64,000 bases of DNA, taken from assembly GCA_013180625.2 (NCBI GenBank), contig SNVD02013606.1:17955-81954 (forward strand). The letters are read 5' to 3'. Positions 1-11,009 of this stretch are shown in pieces. How positions within the stretch are numbered: the stretch's first letter is position 1; each line of letters starts with the position of its first letter. A program made the position numbers and the translations under genes. A model generated the notes under the pieces. The model had not been told where the DNA came from. It saw nothing but the letters and a program-made list of their open reading frames with translations, and did not search any database. Origin of the DNA: Boswellia sacra (taxonomy: Eukaryota > Streptophyta > Magnoliopsida > Sapindales > Burseraceae).

Positions 1-384
1 TGGCATGCAAAACTTTGGTGGCAAATAGCCATCCCCAATAAGTAAGATGTCATCTAGGTCTTCAACTCCTTTCAACCTTTTCTTCTTTAAAAGAGATTGG
101 ACCTTCTCCATGTCATTGGCCAATTGCTTGACCTATTCGAGTTCATCTTGGACAGTTGGGCTTTTCCCCTATCTTTGTCTTCGCTACTCTCACCCTCATC
201 ACTACCATGTCCACCTGGAGGCGACCAATTTGCTTGATTTGGGCCTATTTGCATAGCTTCTATAAGTTGGGCTATCTATTATTGGATTGCAGTGATGTCA
301 ACTCGCATTCGTGTCATCTCAGCATTGTTGTTGAGTATAGCCATTTCAGCAATTGCTTCTTCTTATCTTGTTAAACGACCTCCT
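1..384 (-). pseudogene. gag fragment of Tat-like element H (N-terminal part)
   Basis: Read on the minus strand, this stretch encodes the same gag N-terminal region found at 13636-14000, 23527-23800, 39600-39910 and 51177-51500. Recognisable parts are a QMAQL-like heptad region, an acidic Gly/Asn linker, and a KKKGLKGV..LDD segment followed by the start of the capsid-like PPKF region. Stops and frameshifts interrupt it, for example an in-frame stop near the QQMAQL equivalent. It runs off the left edge of the window, so the rest of H lies outside. Its leader, PBS and LTR follow to the right, as expected for a minus-strand element. Gag forms the particle in which the RNA is copied; this copy cannot be translated intact. 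Confidence 0.75.
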
Positions 385-1119
385 TGTCTAACCTAAGTTA
401 TGATGGCTACAAAATAAAGGTGTTAATGCCATGCATGCAAATGCATGCTCATATAAGGGCATGGATAGACTTTCAGCCTTCCAACCTTATTCCTCCCACA
501 CACGTGAGTTCAAGTCTCTTTCTTAGGATTTTTGCCTCATTCCCAAGTCATCGTCATGGGATTGGGAATGTGAGACTCTCTCCTCTAATTCTAACATTCA
601 AGTTGATATTGGATTCTTTATGATTATCCTAACATGGCTCTAAATATCATGCTAACTGTAACCTATGGCACATGCCCCCATTTTGTTCTTATGAGTGATT
701 TGACATGTGGCATTCGTTCATATTTCCATGAGGTTGAGTCAAGTTATTCTAATCATGTGAAATTTACATCCATGGACATGCATTTCTACATGGGTTTTGG
801 ATGTTCATCCTATTAGAAATTTCTAGATTCATCTATATGGGCTTAGTCATAACGGTCCAATAGTTTGAGCTCCGTTAAGCGAGATATGCCTTTTAGGCCG
901 AGCTCTTTTTATACCAATTTAATGGTATGTGCTCAAAGGTAGTGACATCAACATGAGTCGTCTAAGGGTCGAATGGAGCCAAGGACTTCTTATGCCAATG
1001 CCATATGGCTAGTTTGGGCAATTCGTGCTCATGGTGTGCAAAGTGTAGTGATGCAACGGCCCAAAATAACAAAGTAAGCTATTAGAATTTGGCATCCCAA
1101 TCGAAATTGACTTCTCATA
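385..1119 (-). other. untranslated leader of element H between PBS and gag
   Basis: No coding potential is seen. The stretch matches the leaders at 12898-13635, 21202-21910, 39911-40610 and 50401-51176. Shared features are a CATGCATG-rich patch next to gag and a conserved 'gtcgtctaagggtcgaatggagcc'-like segment farther upstream. It is homologous over its length, so it is leader and not host DNA. Confidence 0.7.
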
Positions 1120-1137
1120 TCCCCAGTGGAGTCACTA
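1120..1137 (-). promoter_or_regulatory. primer-binding site of element H
   Basis: The minus strand reads TAGTGACTCCACTGGGGA directly after the LTR end. The same site occurs at 10950, 12880, 40611 (minus) and 50383. It would prime minus-strand DNA synthesis. Tat/Ogre elements commonly use tRNA-Arg; I infer the same here but did not match it to a tRNA. Confidence 0.75.
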
Positions 1138-2373
1138 CTATGAATGGGGCTTTCATCCCACCAGAGCATTTGCAGCCACGACATTGTGAAAAAGGTCTTT
1201 TGAGACTTGAGGGAACACAAACAAGCCATGGGCATGTCTGATGAATAGATTTGCCACCCATTTTCTATTAGAAAAATAGATGACGGCAGTGATATCCCTC
1301 ACTTTGGGACCTAAACTACCCTCATTCCTTTAGAGATGGCTTTAAAAAGTTAGCTAAGAGCTTTCGGCCTGCCCATAAGTAAATCCGGCCTCCACTAGGG
1401 TATACCAAATAGGAATTGCTTGGAATTGTTATATAGTCCACTTAGAATGTTCGTTTTATGCACACGTTATATATTCATACAAGGAAGGAGATGAGGAGAA
1501 TAAAGTTGCAATTCTTTACACGGAGAATGGGAGGAGGATTACGATCATTTGTTATTCAACAATAAAATAAACTACTTCTAAACACTTTAAATATCACATT
1601 AATTCATTCATATTAAACATTAAATATAAAAAATCAATTCAAGATTTGATAAACAATAAATTTCTCACCACCATATATGAGTCTATTCAATGTTTATCAA
1701 GCCTCTTCATGCATATTCAAACATTCCATAACAAATAAATCGTAAAGAAAGCCTTTAACTAAAATCATGGCAATTCTACCCATATTTGATAATTCTATCA
1801 TGGCATTCTAGCCTAAGCATAGTAATTCTATCCTATTCATAGCATTGGTAGTGAAAACTGATAATTCAAGCCTAGACATGGCATTTCTAGCCTAATTCAT
1901 GGCAATCAAGTCTAATTCTATCAATCAAAGTAATAATGGCAATTCCAACCAACCAAGGCAATTCCTAATTCTATGCTATTTTCTAGCATGCTTCAAAGCA
2001 ATGCATCATAAGTTTGATTCTTACCATGATTCAAATCATGTGCTCCTAAGCATGATTTTAAGCGTGTGTTCTTAAACATGATTCAAGGCATTAAACCAGA
2101 AATAAAATCCCTATTCATGTTTTTAGATAAGGAAAGAAAAGATGACTTCCCTTGATAAGCATTTCCACCTTGCAAGATAATTAAAGGGTTAAACAATTCT
2201 ATAAAACTCTAATTATGCTTCTGAGCATCAAAATAATTCCTAATCATGCTCATTTTAAGCAAATAAAACCCAAACATGCTTACTCTAAAGCAAGAAAGAT
2301 AAACAAGAAAAGACAAGGAAGAAGAGAGAACTATTCTTGAGATGTACCCTTTCCATGTTTAGAATAATAAGAA

Positions 2374-3016
2374 TGTGAAATATGTGCCCTAAGAGTGATG
2401 GATATTTTCTGTAAATTTGTAGAAACATCATTAATAAATAAAGTTATTCTTATTTACTTAACCCACATATGATTGTATCAATGACAAGAGGCTCCAGAGC
2501 TTATCTATTGATAAAATTCTATATATATGAGATATATATGAGACATAGAATTTATCATAGCCCAAAACCAGTTCACAACCTACAAACAATAGCTGGACAC
2601 TTTGTTTGGATAAGGTTGTTGTGTGGTTTATCTTTAACGGGAAAATGGTGAGTCTCTAATCATTTGAAGTGGAGACTTCAAGACAAAGACACTTGTGCAT
2701 TATGAATAAATTGAACATGACCACATAGACTTATATCATTTCGTGAAAATATCGTGACCAAATGAAAATTATGCCAACCGAGCAGTAAATGCATTCATAC
2801 CTTAATCTTGAGTGGATAGTGTACCTCTAGTATGCAGGCTATGGTCTTTGACTAAAATAAAAAGTGAGATCTAAACAAAGATCAATACCTTGGCTAGTTG
2901 CGATTATAAGACTTGTATATTAGTAGACACTATAACATAGATATGAAATTCACGACTCCTAAGGAATTGCATAATACCACCTTGATAGTTTTACAAGGTT
3001 TTAAGTGATAAAATCT
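2374..3016 (-). repeat. Remnant of the 3' LTR of copia element J
   Basis: The part at 2760-2995 is a near copy of 4735-4980 in the 5' LTR remnant. It contains the shared 'tagtgtacctctagtatgca' and 'ttaagtgataaaatcttg' segments. The remnant carries the terminal part of the LTR (ending TTTCACA at 2374). It is joined directly to the RT frame at about 3016, so the first part of this LTR and the pol end are deleted. Confidence 0.8.
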
Positions 3017-3845
3017 TGTGAAGTCAAGGAAGAAATTTAATTCTCCCATTAAGCTCATTTCAAATTCTTGTTCCATGCACTTGAAAAATTCCTCACACAT
3101 AGAAACATTAGTAGCACCGAATATAATATCATCAACACAGATTTGAACAATTAATAAATCATCATTTTTGGTTTTAACAAAAAGCGTAGTATCAACTTTT
3201 TTCGTTTCAAAACCATTGTCAATGAGAAATTCACTCAATCGATCATACCATGCTCTTGGTGCTTGTTTCAAGCTATAAAGTGCTCTTTTGAGTTTGAAAA
3301 CATGGTTTAGAAAATCATGATTTTGAAAACCAATAGGTTGCTCTGCATATACTTCCTCCATAATGTAACAGTTGAAAAATGCATTTTTGACATCTATTTG
3401 ATATAATGTAAAATTTTTATAACATTCAAATGCACACAAGATTCTAATGGATTCTAATCTAGCAACCAGCGCAAAAGTTTTCTCATAATCAATACCTTCT
3501 TCTTGATTGTATCCTTGAGCAACAAGTCTAGCTTTGTTTCTAATGACGGTGCCATTTTCATCTACTTTATTTTTAGAAGCCCATTTCATGCCTATAATAG
3601 AATGATTTTTGGGTCTAAGGACTAATTCTCGAACTTGATTTCTCTCAAATTGATTCAATTCTTCTTACATAGCCAAAATTAAACTTTCATCATTTTCAGC
3701 TTTTTTAAAAAAATTTGTTTCAAATCGAGAGACATATGCATAATGATTACAAAAGTTCCTAAAAGAAGATCTAGTTCTCATTCCTTGTGATGGTTCGCCA
3801 ATAATGAGATCTTTAGGGTCAGCTTTTGCGTACCTCCACTCCTTT
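3017..3845 (-). pseudogene. copia reverse transcriptase fragment (element J)
   Basis: The minus-strand frame from about 3658 to 3017 encodes a Ty1/copia reverse transcriptase N-terminal two-thirds. Motifs in order: NKARLVAQGY (fingers), YQIDVKNAFFN (first catalytic Asp), YSLKQAPRAWYDRL, and VQICVDDIIFG with the catalytic DD pair. The frame ends at the GELNFFL segment, where a deletion fuses it to the 3' LTR, so the thumb and RNase H are gone. A stop at about 3660 separates it from the upstream linker. The enzyme copied the element RNA in cytoplasmic particles; this copy is dead. Family assignment is firm. Confidence 0.9.
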
Positions 3846-4740
3846 GGTAATTCTTAAGAAGACTCATTTACTTCCTCTAGCTTTTCTTGTTTAAGTTGTA
3901 ATTTATCTTGGCTTTTTTCATCAAGCCTTGATTCCTTGATTTGCTTTTCTACCTCAACAATATCATCATCTAAATTCTTCGAAGAAATCACATTAGTTTC
4001 ATCAAATTCAACATGCACAGATTCTTTAATAGCAAGAGTCTTTTTGTTAAAAACTCTATATGCGTTACTATGGTTGGAGTAGCCAACAAAAATTTCATCA
4101 TCGGCTTTTGCATCAAATTTTTCAGGGTTATCCTTGGTGTTTAAAATAAAACATTTACATCCAAAAACTTTTAAAAAATCTAATGTTCGGTTTTCTTCCT
4201 TTCCAAAGTTCATAAGGAGCTTTCTTTATTAAAGCTCTAATACGGACTCTATTGATTATAAAGCATGCAGTATTAACGGCTTTGGCCCAAAAGTATTTTG
4301 ACAAATTATTTTCAAGTAACATGGTCCCAGCCATTTCTTAGATAGTCCTATTTTCCCTCTCAACAACACCATTTTGTTGTGGAGTTCTAGGTGCGAAAAA
4401 ATAATGTTCATAACCATTTTCATCACAAAGATTTTAAAATGCAACATTGTCTACTTCACTACCATGATCACTCCTACTAGACATAATAGAATAGCCCTTT
4501 TTGATTTTGAACTCTTTTTGCAAATTTTGAAAAAGCTTGTGTGGCCTCATTTTTAGTTTTCAAAAATAACACCCAAGTTAATCTTGAATAATCATCTACA
4601 ATAACAAAAATATAATACTTTCCACGAAGGCTTTGAGTTCTTGATGGTCCAAATAAATCCAAATGAAGTAATTATAGAGGGGTAAAGTTTGCATTGGAAT
4701 AACCAAGGCTTTGAGTTCTTGATGGTCCAAATGAATCCAA
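3846..4740 (-). pseudogene. copia integrase fragment with 80-bp tandem duplication (element J)
   Basis: Three minus-strand ORF pieces (4662-4477, 4447-4256, 4213-3854) together represent a copia integrase: DLFGPSRTQSL..VDDYSRLTWV (start of the catalytic core), a region with SDHGSEV-like and QQNGV-like remnants at 4380-4480, and the C-terminal FGCKCFILN..FVGYSNHSNAYRVF domain. At 4627-4664 and 4707-4741 the same roughly 36-bp DLFGPSRT-coding segment occurs twice, so about 80 bp is duplicated. At 4738-4743 the integrase is fused to the truncated 5' LTR through a shared ccaac. Gag and protease are absent. Confidence 0.85.
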
Positions 4741-6013
4741 CCGAGCATTAGAAGCATTCATACCTTAATCTTGGGTGGGTAGTGTACCTCTAGTATGCAT
4801 GTTATGGTCTTTGACTAAAATAAAAAGTGAGATCTAAATAAAGGTCAATACCTTGGCTAGTTGGGATTATAAGATTTGTATATTAGTAGACACTATACCA
4901 TAGATATGGAATTCATAACTCCTAAAGGATTGTAGAATATCACCTTCGTGGTTTTACAAGGTTTTAAGTGATAAAATCTTGAACAAGTGTTTAATGAAAA
5001 TTATTCATTAAACTAAGATTTATTTGAATAAATCTTAAATCACTTAAATGGTGTAAAACTAGTATTAAGGGATTAAGATGTAATTAGAGGGGTAAAACAG
5101 TATATTTATGCAAACTTGTTACTGAAGTGATAAGGTTTTAAAATAATATAATTAATTAGATTAAATTATTAAGCTTTCTGCAAAGAATATTTAATTCAAG
5201 AATGCAACTTTGGACCTATAGTGAAATAGACTAAAGTTAATAAGTGGGGCCCACTACAATTATGAGATGATAGGACACTGGGCCTAACTTATTAGAGCTA
5301 GTAATTAAATATGTCTATCAAGGTCTCCTTGGTAGCTGTTTAAAAGGTGCTTGAATTGAATTGGACTAATAGAAATTTATTTCTTTAATTTAATTGGGCT
5401 TTTTAGAGAATAAGGCCCAGATTTTACATATAAAATTAAATAAATCCAATTGGGCCTTTTATGTAATTAATGGAGATTAATTAAATAAATTAGACTAAGT
5501 TAAATAGTTTAAATTAAAAGCCCAATATAAAAGTCAAACTTTTATAAGGTGTCCAAGTTCCATAAGGATTCTATTAGATTAGAGGCCTAATTAAATTGGG
5601 ACTCAGAAATTCCAATTGGAGAAGGACATAAGGGATTACATAAATCAAGTTATAAGTTTTCAAGAACCCTAGAGTGCCTTAGAAGACAAAAAATGTCAAG
5701 TGTCCCTACCCTACCCTGAGATTTGCGCCAAACAAGGCACCCTGCCTTGTGGCTTGCACATTTGACATTCAAGCATTCCTTGGGTGACGTGTGAGTTACC
5801 TCTAGTGCCACTTGACCCTTTTATTCTTTGATTTCAGATTTGGCCAAGTATTGATTGATGCCCACACATCTAATTTTAGTCCCTTATAGTCATACCTCGG
5901 ATCCAAAGTGGTGAGAAAGCATAAAAAGTTTTGAAGCCTGTATTCGCTAGATCCTTATCAGGGAGTCGCTTCCACTGTATTATTTTGACTAAATTCGTGT
6001 TTCAGTTCCAACA
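4741..6013 (-). repeat. Remnant of the 5' LTR of copia element J
   Basis: It begins at 6013 on the minus strand with TGTTGGAACTGAAACACG and overlaps the other LTR remnant only at 4741-4980. From 4981 to 6013 it holds the LTR portion missing from the 3' copy. The inner end is cut by fusion with integrase. It is AT-rich with no ORF of note. Confidence 0.8.
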
Positions 6014-6651
6014 AAGAACACCTAAAAAATTTTTAAACTAGAAATGACTCCTTAAAATTCTCACCAGTATGTCTTAGAGGGAGAGAGAAGATTTCTGGAT
6101 AGGAGTGAAAATGAGAAGGAAGGGGGTTTATATAGTGTGAGGACGTAAGTGAAAAAAGAAGGGAAAAACAACAAAATGGAGGATTTTAATGAAATTTTCC
6201 AAAAGTTGGAGGGGAAGTGATGGTCATCTTTGGGAGGACCGTCGACTAGTGGGAGGATAGCCGGTTGACTGTGGGAGGATGGCTGGCAAGTGGTAGGACA
6301 GTCGATTGATGGTGGCCTACCAAACCCCTTTGTTTCTTCAATATACAATTTAGTTCTCTTTGATCTTTGTCTGTTTGATCATAGATAACTCTTTGAGTTC
6401 AACTCTTATTTGTGATCCATAAAATTTTGTAAAAAATAGACATCTGTAGCTTTGCAACAATATATGATTCATCATCATATTTCTTCTGGATTAATTTCTA
6501 TGATTTTTTAAACTCAAGTGTCGATTTTCAAAGCTTTTGGTCGGTTTCTTCTCGACTCTCTTCTCTTTGCATCCAAGGCCACTTTGGTCATTTCCATTGC
6601 TCGACATTCATCTGTGTTTCATCATCGAGCCTCAAAAATCCAATGTCTACA

Positions 6652-8595
6652 CATGCTTAATTAAACTATTAAGTAACTACTACTAATTCTAAACTAAACA
6701 TGACAATTAACTACTCATTAATTAAACTACTAAACTAATCATGGTAGTTAACTACTAATTAATTTAACTATTCCTAAACTAATCATGGCAATTAACTACT
6801 AATTAACTAAACTAAACATAGCATAATTATCTCCTAATTATACCTAAACTAAACATAGCAAATATTAAACTAAATAGCAGGCCCTGAAAAAACTTACCAA
6901 ATTCTACATTTAATCACAAGTCGAATCTTGACTAGCGCTGGCGTCCTAGAATAATCCAAGGGACACCACGATCATTGAGAGAACACCAAAAATATTTATA
7001 CTAAAGGAGAAGTTTCAAAAATATTCAATATCTCTCCGAAATATTCATTTTTAGGCATTTTCTACCCCAAAATCGCATGATCTAAACCATAAGCCAAGTG
7101 CCTTTATATAAGCCCAAGTTGGCCAGACAATGAGCTCTTTTCCCAATGTGGGACTGTAGCTAAGGGCATAGGCTTGTAGCGCTAGAGGCATACGCCTATA
7201 GCGCTATAGACCTTTAGACTAGAGTTGCACCCTTAGGAAGCTTCCAACCCCTACGGTGACCTTACCGCAAAGTTCAATTTGTGTATGCATTGAGCAGACA
7301 CAATTCCTAGGGTCTCAACTACTCCACGCTTGTTCCTAGAGGCATACGCCTCTTGCTGGAGATGCCAACCCTACCCTATCGGCAGTGACCTATTTCCTAG
7401 GTTTAAACAATGATGTTTACCATTTGGGCCTAGGGTGCTACCCCTTCCACCCTTAGGAAACTTCCAACCCTTATGAAGACCTTACCGCGAAGGTTAATCT
7501 GCGTATGCATTGAGCAGACACAATTCTTAGGGTCTCAACCACTCCCCATGGTGCCGCACCAGTCCTAGGCCTGCTTAGGTTTCTACCCCACTCTTGGTGT
7601 TGACTCTCGGTGTCCTTGCAAGTCTAAAAAGGATTTCTGATAACTGTCTCTGACTATCGTCACTGAGCCTTATAACCATAAGCAAAATTCCAATGCTTAC
7701 ATAACCCCTAATCATACTTAATAATTGTTCATTTATCACATAATTAACTACTAATTATCAACTAATCATATACTAATCATGGATAATTAACAACTAATTG
7801 ACAAAATAAATCGTAAACTAAACATGATAGTTAATCTACTAATCAACTAAACTAATCCTAAACTAGATGTGGCAATTAATCTAAAGCCGTGTGCCTTAGA
7901 TGCCAAAGGCACTCATGTGCTGCCTATTGCACCTAAAGGCACTCGTACGTCGCCTGTGGCAACTATACGCGATCGTACGCTGCCTGTACCTGATGGCATA
8001 TGCCTTTACCCATAAGGTGTTAGCCTTAGACAATAGGCACTTACCCTATTTGCACTATATCTATATTGATCTTGCATTGCTTTGGCATAGATCACTATTT
8101 TCAATAATCACACTTCCCAATGTCAACACTATTCCCCACCGGTGCCATAATAGTCCCAAGCCTTTTTGGATATTTTTAACCTACCTTGGTGTTAATTCTC
8201 GACATCCTTGCTAGTCTTAGAAACGGCTCCTGATTTACTATCTTTGGTTATCATCATTGGGCCTCTAAACTATAAGTAAAATTCTAGCGTTTACACTCAC
8301 CTCTACCACCACCTAGATCTTAGCTGTCGCTGGCATAAGCTTATCGGTGGTTTTTCTTTCTTGGTCAAGGTATGCCTTCATTTTTTTCTCTCTTTGTTCT
8401 TTTAACTCTTAAATTTAGCTACTAATATTTTTTGCTTTCCTTCTGAATAGATGTGGGCTATGATTAACACATTCTCCCTAGGCGAATTCCTAACCCTGCA
8501 GAGAGATATCCTTAGGTGTAGAGGTGGTCATATGGGCGCAAGAGGGTTGACGCGCCTTTCCTATATGACATCTTCCACAACACCCTTTTCACACT
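6652..8595. other. Unassigned region with duplicated segments
   Basis: There is no gene I can support. The region holds AT-rich runs with repeated aactactaattaa words (6655-6860, 7735-7870). Two diverged copies of a segment lie at about 7227-7330 and 7449-7550 (both with 'tgtatgcattgagcagaca'). Another pair lies at about 7550-7710 and 8135-8305, sharing 'tcttggtgttgac' and a 'gcaaaattccaatgctta'-type end. This may be part of an unrecognised LTR or repeat. At 8390-8590 an intron-like stretch (..ctgaatag) precedes an open stretch beginning MWAMINTFSLGEF, which I do not recognise. Confidence 0.4.
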
Positions 8596-9346
8596 TGTAG
8601 ACACTAAATTTTTTGAGTCTCGATCTTAAAATGAAGATGAATGTTAAGCAATGAAAATGACCAAAATGCCCCTGGAAGAAAGGGAAGAAAGGTGAGAAGA
8701 AACCGACCAAAAGTCTCAAAAATTGACACATGACTTCAAAAAATCATGGAAATTAATCCAAGAGGAATTTGATGATGAGTCATATACCGTTGAGAAGATA
8801 CGAATGTCTAGTTTTACAGAATTTTACAAATTGTAAATTGAAGTTGAATTCGAAAACAGCTGAAGGTCAGAAGGGACTACATTGAAAAAATATTAAATTG
8901 AAGGGTTCGTTGACCCATAACTGACTAGCGCTTGTGAGATAGCTGGTCGACTGTTAGAGTGCCAGTTGACAGTCTCCCAATAGCTGACCGGCTGTTTTCC
9001 TTTTATATTTCGTAAATTTTGTTGGAATCCTTCATTTTTTAGAATTTGCTTCCTTTTTCAACTTCAACCCTCAACTATATAAAACCCTCCTCACTTTTTG
9101 ACGCACCTAAAATTCATCTCTTCTTCCTCTTAAAGACACACTTGAGAATTCAAGGAGTTTTTTTTAGTCTAAAGTTTTTTGGCATTTTATATTGTTCTAA
9201 ACCTGAAAAAGGTACATCCTGAGAGTAGTTCTCTCTTCTCCCTCCTTTTTTCTTATTTATCTTTCTTGCTTTAGAATAAGCATGATTAGGTTTATTTATG
9301 CTTAGAATAAGCATGTTTAAGATTTATTTTAATGCTTAGAAGCATG
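8596..9346 (+). mobile_element. 5' part of Tat-like LTR D, cut by insertion of LTR C
   Basis: It begins TGTAGACACTAAATTTTTTG and matches the first 750 bp of the other family LTRs, ending abruptly at 'cttagaagcatg' where LTR C starts. It contains the TATA box at 9076 and the GC-rich box at 8935-9000. Its variant bases match the LTR at 46785 better than LTR C, so D and 46785 are probably the original pair. Confidence 0.8.
9076..9084 (+). promoter_or_regulatory. TATA box of LTR D
   Basis: tatataaaa within 'caactatataaaaccctcctcac', the same context as the TATA boxes of the LTRs at 47273 and 49061. Confidence 0.6.
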
Positions 9347-10948
9347 TGTAGACACTAGATTTTTTAGGCTTAATGATGAAATGAAGATGAATATTGAGCG
9401 AAGGAAACGGTCGAAATGCCTTTGAAAGCTGAAGAGGAAAGCAGTGAGAAGGAATTGGGTAAGGGTCTTCAAAACTGACACATTACTTCAAAAAATCACA
9501 AAAATTAATCTAGAAGGATTCTTTTGATGTATCATATCCATTGTGAAGCTATGAATGTCTAGTTTTTGTTGAAATTTATATTTCACAAATTGAATTTGAA
9601 ATCGAAAAGTTATGCACGATCAAACAGATGAAGGTTAGAAGAGACTGCACGACAGAATTATAAAATAGGAAGGTTCGAAGTGTTAACAACCGCTTGGCTG
9701 TCAAACAACCGTTGCCTGTTGTCCACTAGCCGCCCAATTGTTGTCTGCTTATTTTTGGAAAATTACAATTAGAACCTTCCATATTTGATTTTTCTTTCTT
9801 TTTTCACTTGTACCCTTCAACTATGTAAACCCCCCTCTACCTCACTTTTCAACAGACATCAAATTCATCTGTTCTCCCTCTTGAAGACACACTTGATAAT
9901 TTAAGGAGCCTTTTCTAATATAAAGTTTTCGGGTGTTTCATATTGCTCTAAACCCAAAAAGGGTATGTCCTGAGAGTAGTTTTCTCTTGTCCCTCCTATT
10001 CTCTTATTTATTTTTCTTACTTAGAATTAAGCATGTTTAGGGTTGTTTATGCTTAGAATTAGTATGTTTAGGATTTATTTTGATGTTTATAAGCATGATT
10101 AGGATTATATAGAATGGTTTAATCCTTTATTTGTTTTGCAAGGTGGAAATGCATGCCAAGATAAGTTTGCTTTCCTTTCTTTTATTAAAATCATGTTTCG
10201 GAGTTTATTTTCTTTGCGAATATCTTAGAATCATGTTTAGGAGCACATGAATAGAATCATGCTAGGATAACTTATGATTGCTTCAAAGTATGCTAGGAAA
10301 TAGCATAGAATAGGTGTAAATTACCTTAATTGCCCTTGAATGCTTTGATTGAGATAGAATAGCTTTGTTTTACCATGACTGCTTGAAGTAAGCTAGAATA
10401 TGCCATAATAATTATGTTTAGGTTAGAAATGCCATGATTCCTTATAAATTGATATGAATAATGCTGGAATAGAAATAGGTAGAATTACCATGATAGAGTT
10501 ATCAAATTTAGGTCTAAGTGCCATGATTCTAGATTATGGCTATGATTGTAGATTATGGCTTTAGTTAGAAATCTAATTGACTGATATGAACATATGTATG
10601 AATATGCCATGTTTAATTGTATGATGCCATGAAGTGGTGGTGGACACATGTTGGTGGTGAGGGACCATCACTTAGAATAATCGAATGCATGTTTGAATAA
10701 TACTATAAAAGAAGATTGATAGACATTGAATAGATCACACATAGTGGTGAGGAATTCATTATTTTTTGAGTCTCGAAGTGATTGTTTATATTTGATATTT
10801 TAATGCATCATTCATATAAATATATGGAATATTTTATTTAAAGTATTTAAAGTAGAGTTATTTTACTTTATTGTTGAAGAACGAGCGATGAGGATAAAAT
10901 ATTTTGAGTGGACGCAAACACTCTGGTGGGATGAAAGCCTCGTTCACA
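9347..10948 (+). mobile_element. Tat-like LTR C (5' LTR followed by PBS)
   Basis: It starts TGTAGACACTAGATTTTTTA and ends CGTTCACA, the best preserved end in the family. Length is 1.6 kb; a block near the 3' part (the equivalent of 12400-12840 in element A) is deleted. The GC-rich box is at 9682-9750 and a TATA-like ctatgtaaac at about 9821. A PBS follows directly. Confidence 0.85.
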
Positions 10949-10949
10949 A

Positions 10950-10967
10950 TGGTGACTCCACTGGGGA
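10950..10967 (+). promoter_or_regulatory. primer-binding site following LTR C
   Basis: TGGTGACTCCACTGGGGA, one base after the LTR end. It is the least mutated copy in the window and serves as the family reference. Confidence 0.8.
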
Positions 10968-11009
10968 TAAAAGAACTTGATTCCGATTGGGATACTAAAT
11001 TATAATACC

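Larger units (their letters stand above)
2374..6013 (-). mobile_element. Truncated Ty1/copia element J with target-site duplication
   Basis: Element ends are TGTTGGAAC.. (minus-strand start, 6013) and ..TTTCACA (end, 2374). The 5-bp target-site duplication is aagaa at 2369-2373 and 6014-6018. Rejoining at this duplication restores the H LTR. Inside, on the minus strand, are integrase and reverse-transcriptase pieces. Gag, protease, RNase H, the inner part of the 5' LTR and the outer part of the 3' LTR are missing. Protein similarity (integrase DLFGPSRT, the C-terminal VGYSNHSNAYRVFN region, RT DIKNAF/CVDD-type motifs) suggests the SIRE/Maximus lineage. Confidence 0.88.
1139..6651 (-). mobile_element. 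5' LTR of Tat-like element H, split by copia element J
   Basis: The LTR starts at 6651 on the minus strand (TGTAGACATTGGATTTTTGA) and ends at 1139 (...CATTCATA, a CACA end with C-to-T change). Removing the copia insertion 2374-6013 and its duplicated 5 bp leaves about 1.87 kb, the same size as the other family LTRs. A TATA-like box sits near 6125-6135 (minus strand, ..tatataaacccc..), and a GC-rich CCGGC/GTCGAC box lies at 6232-6315. Only the 5' LTR of H is inside the window. Confidence 0.85.
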
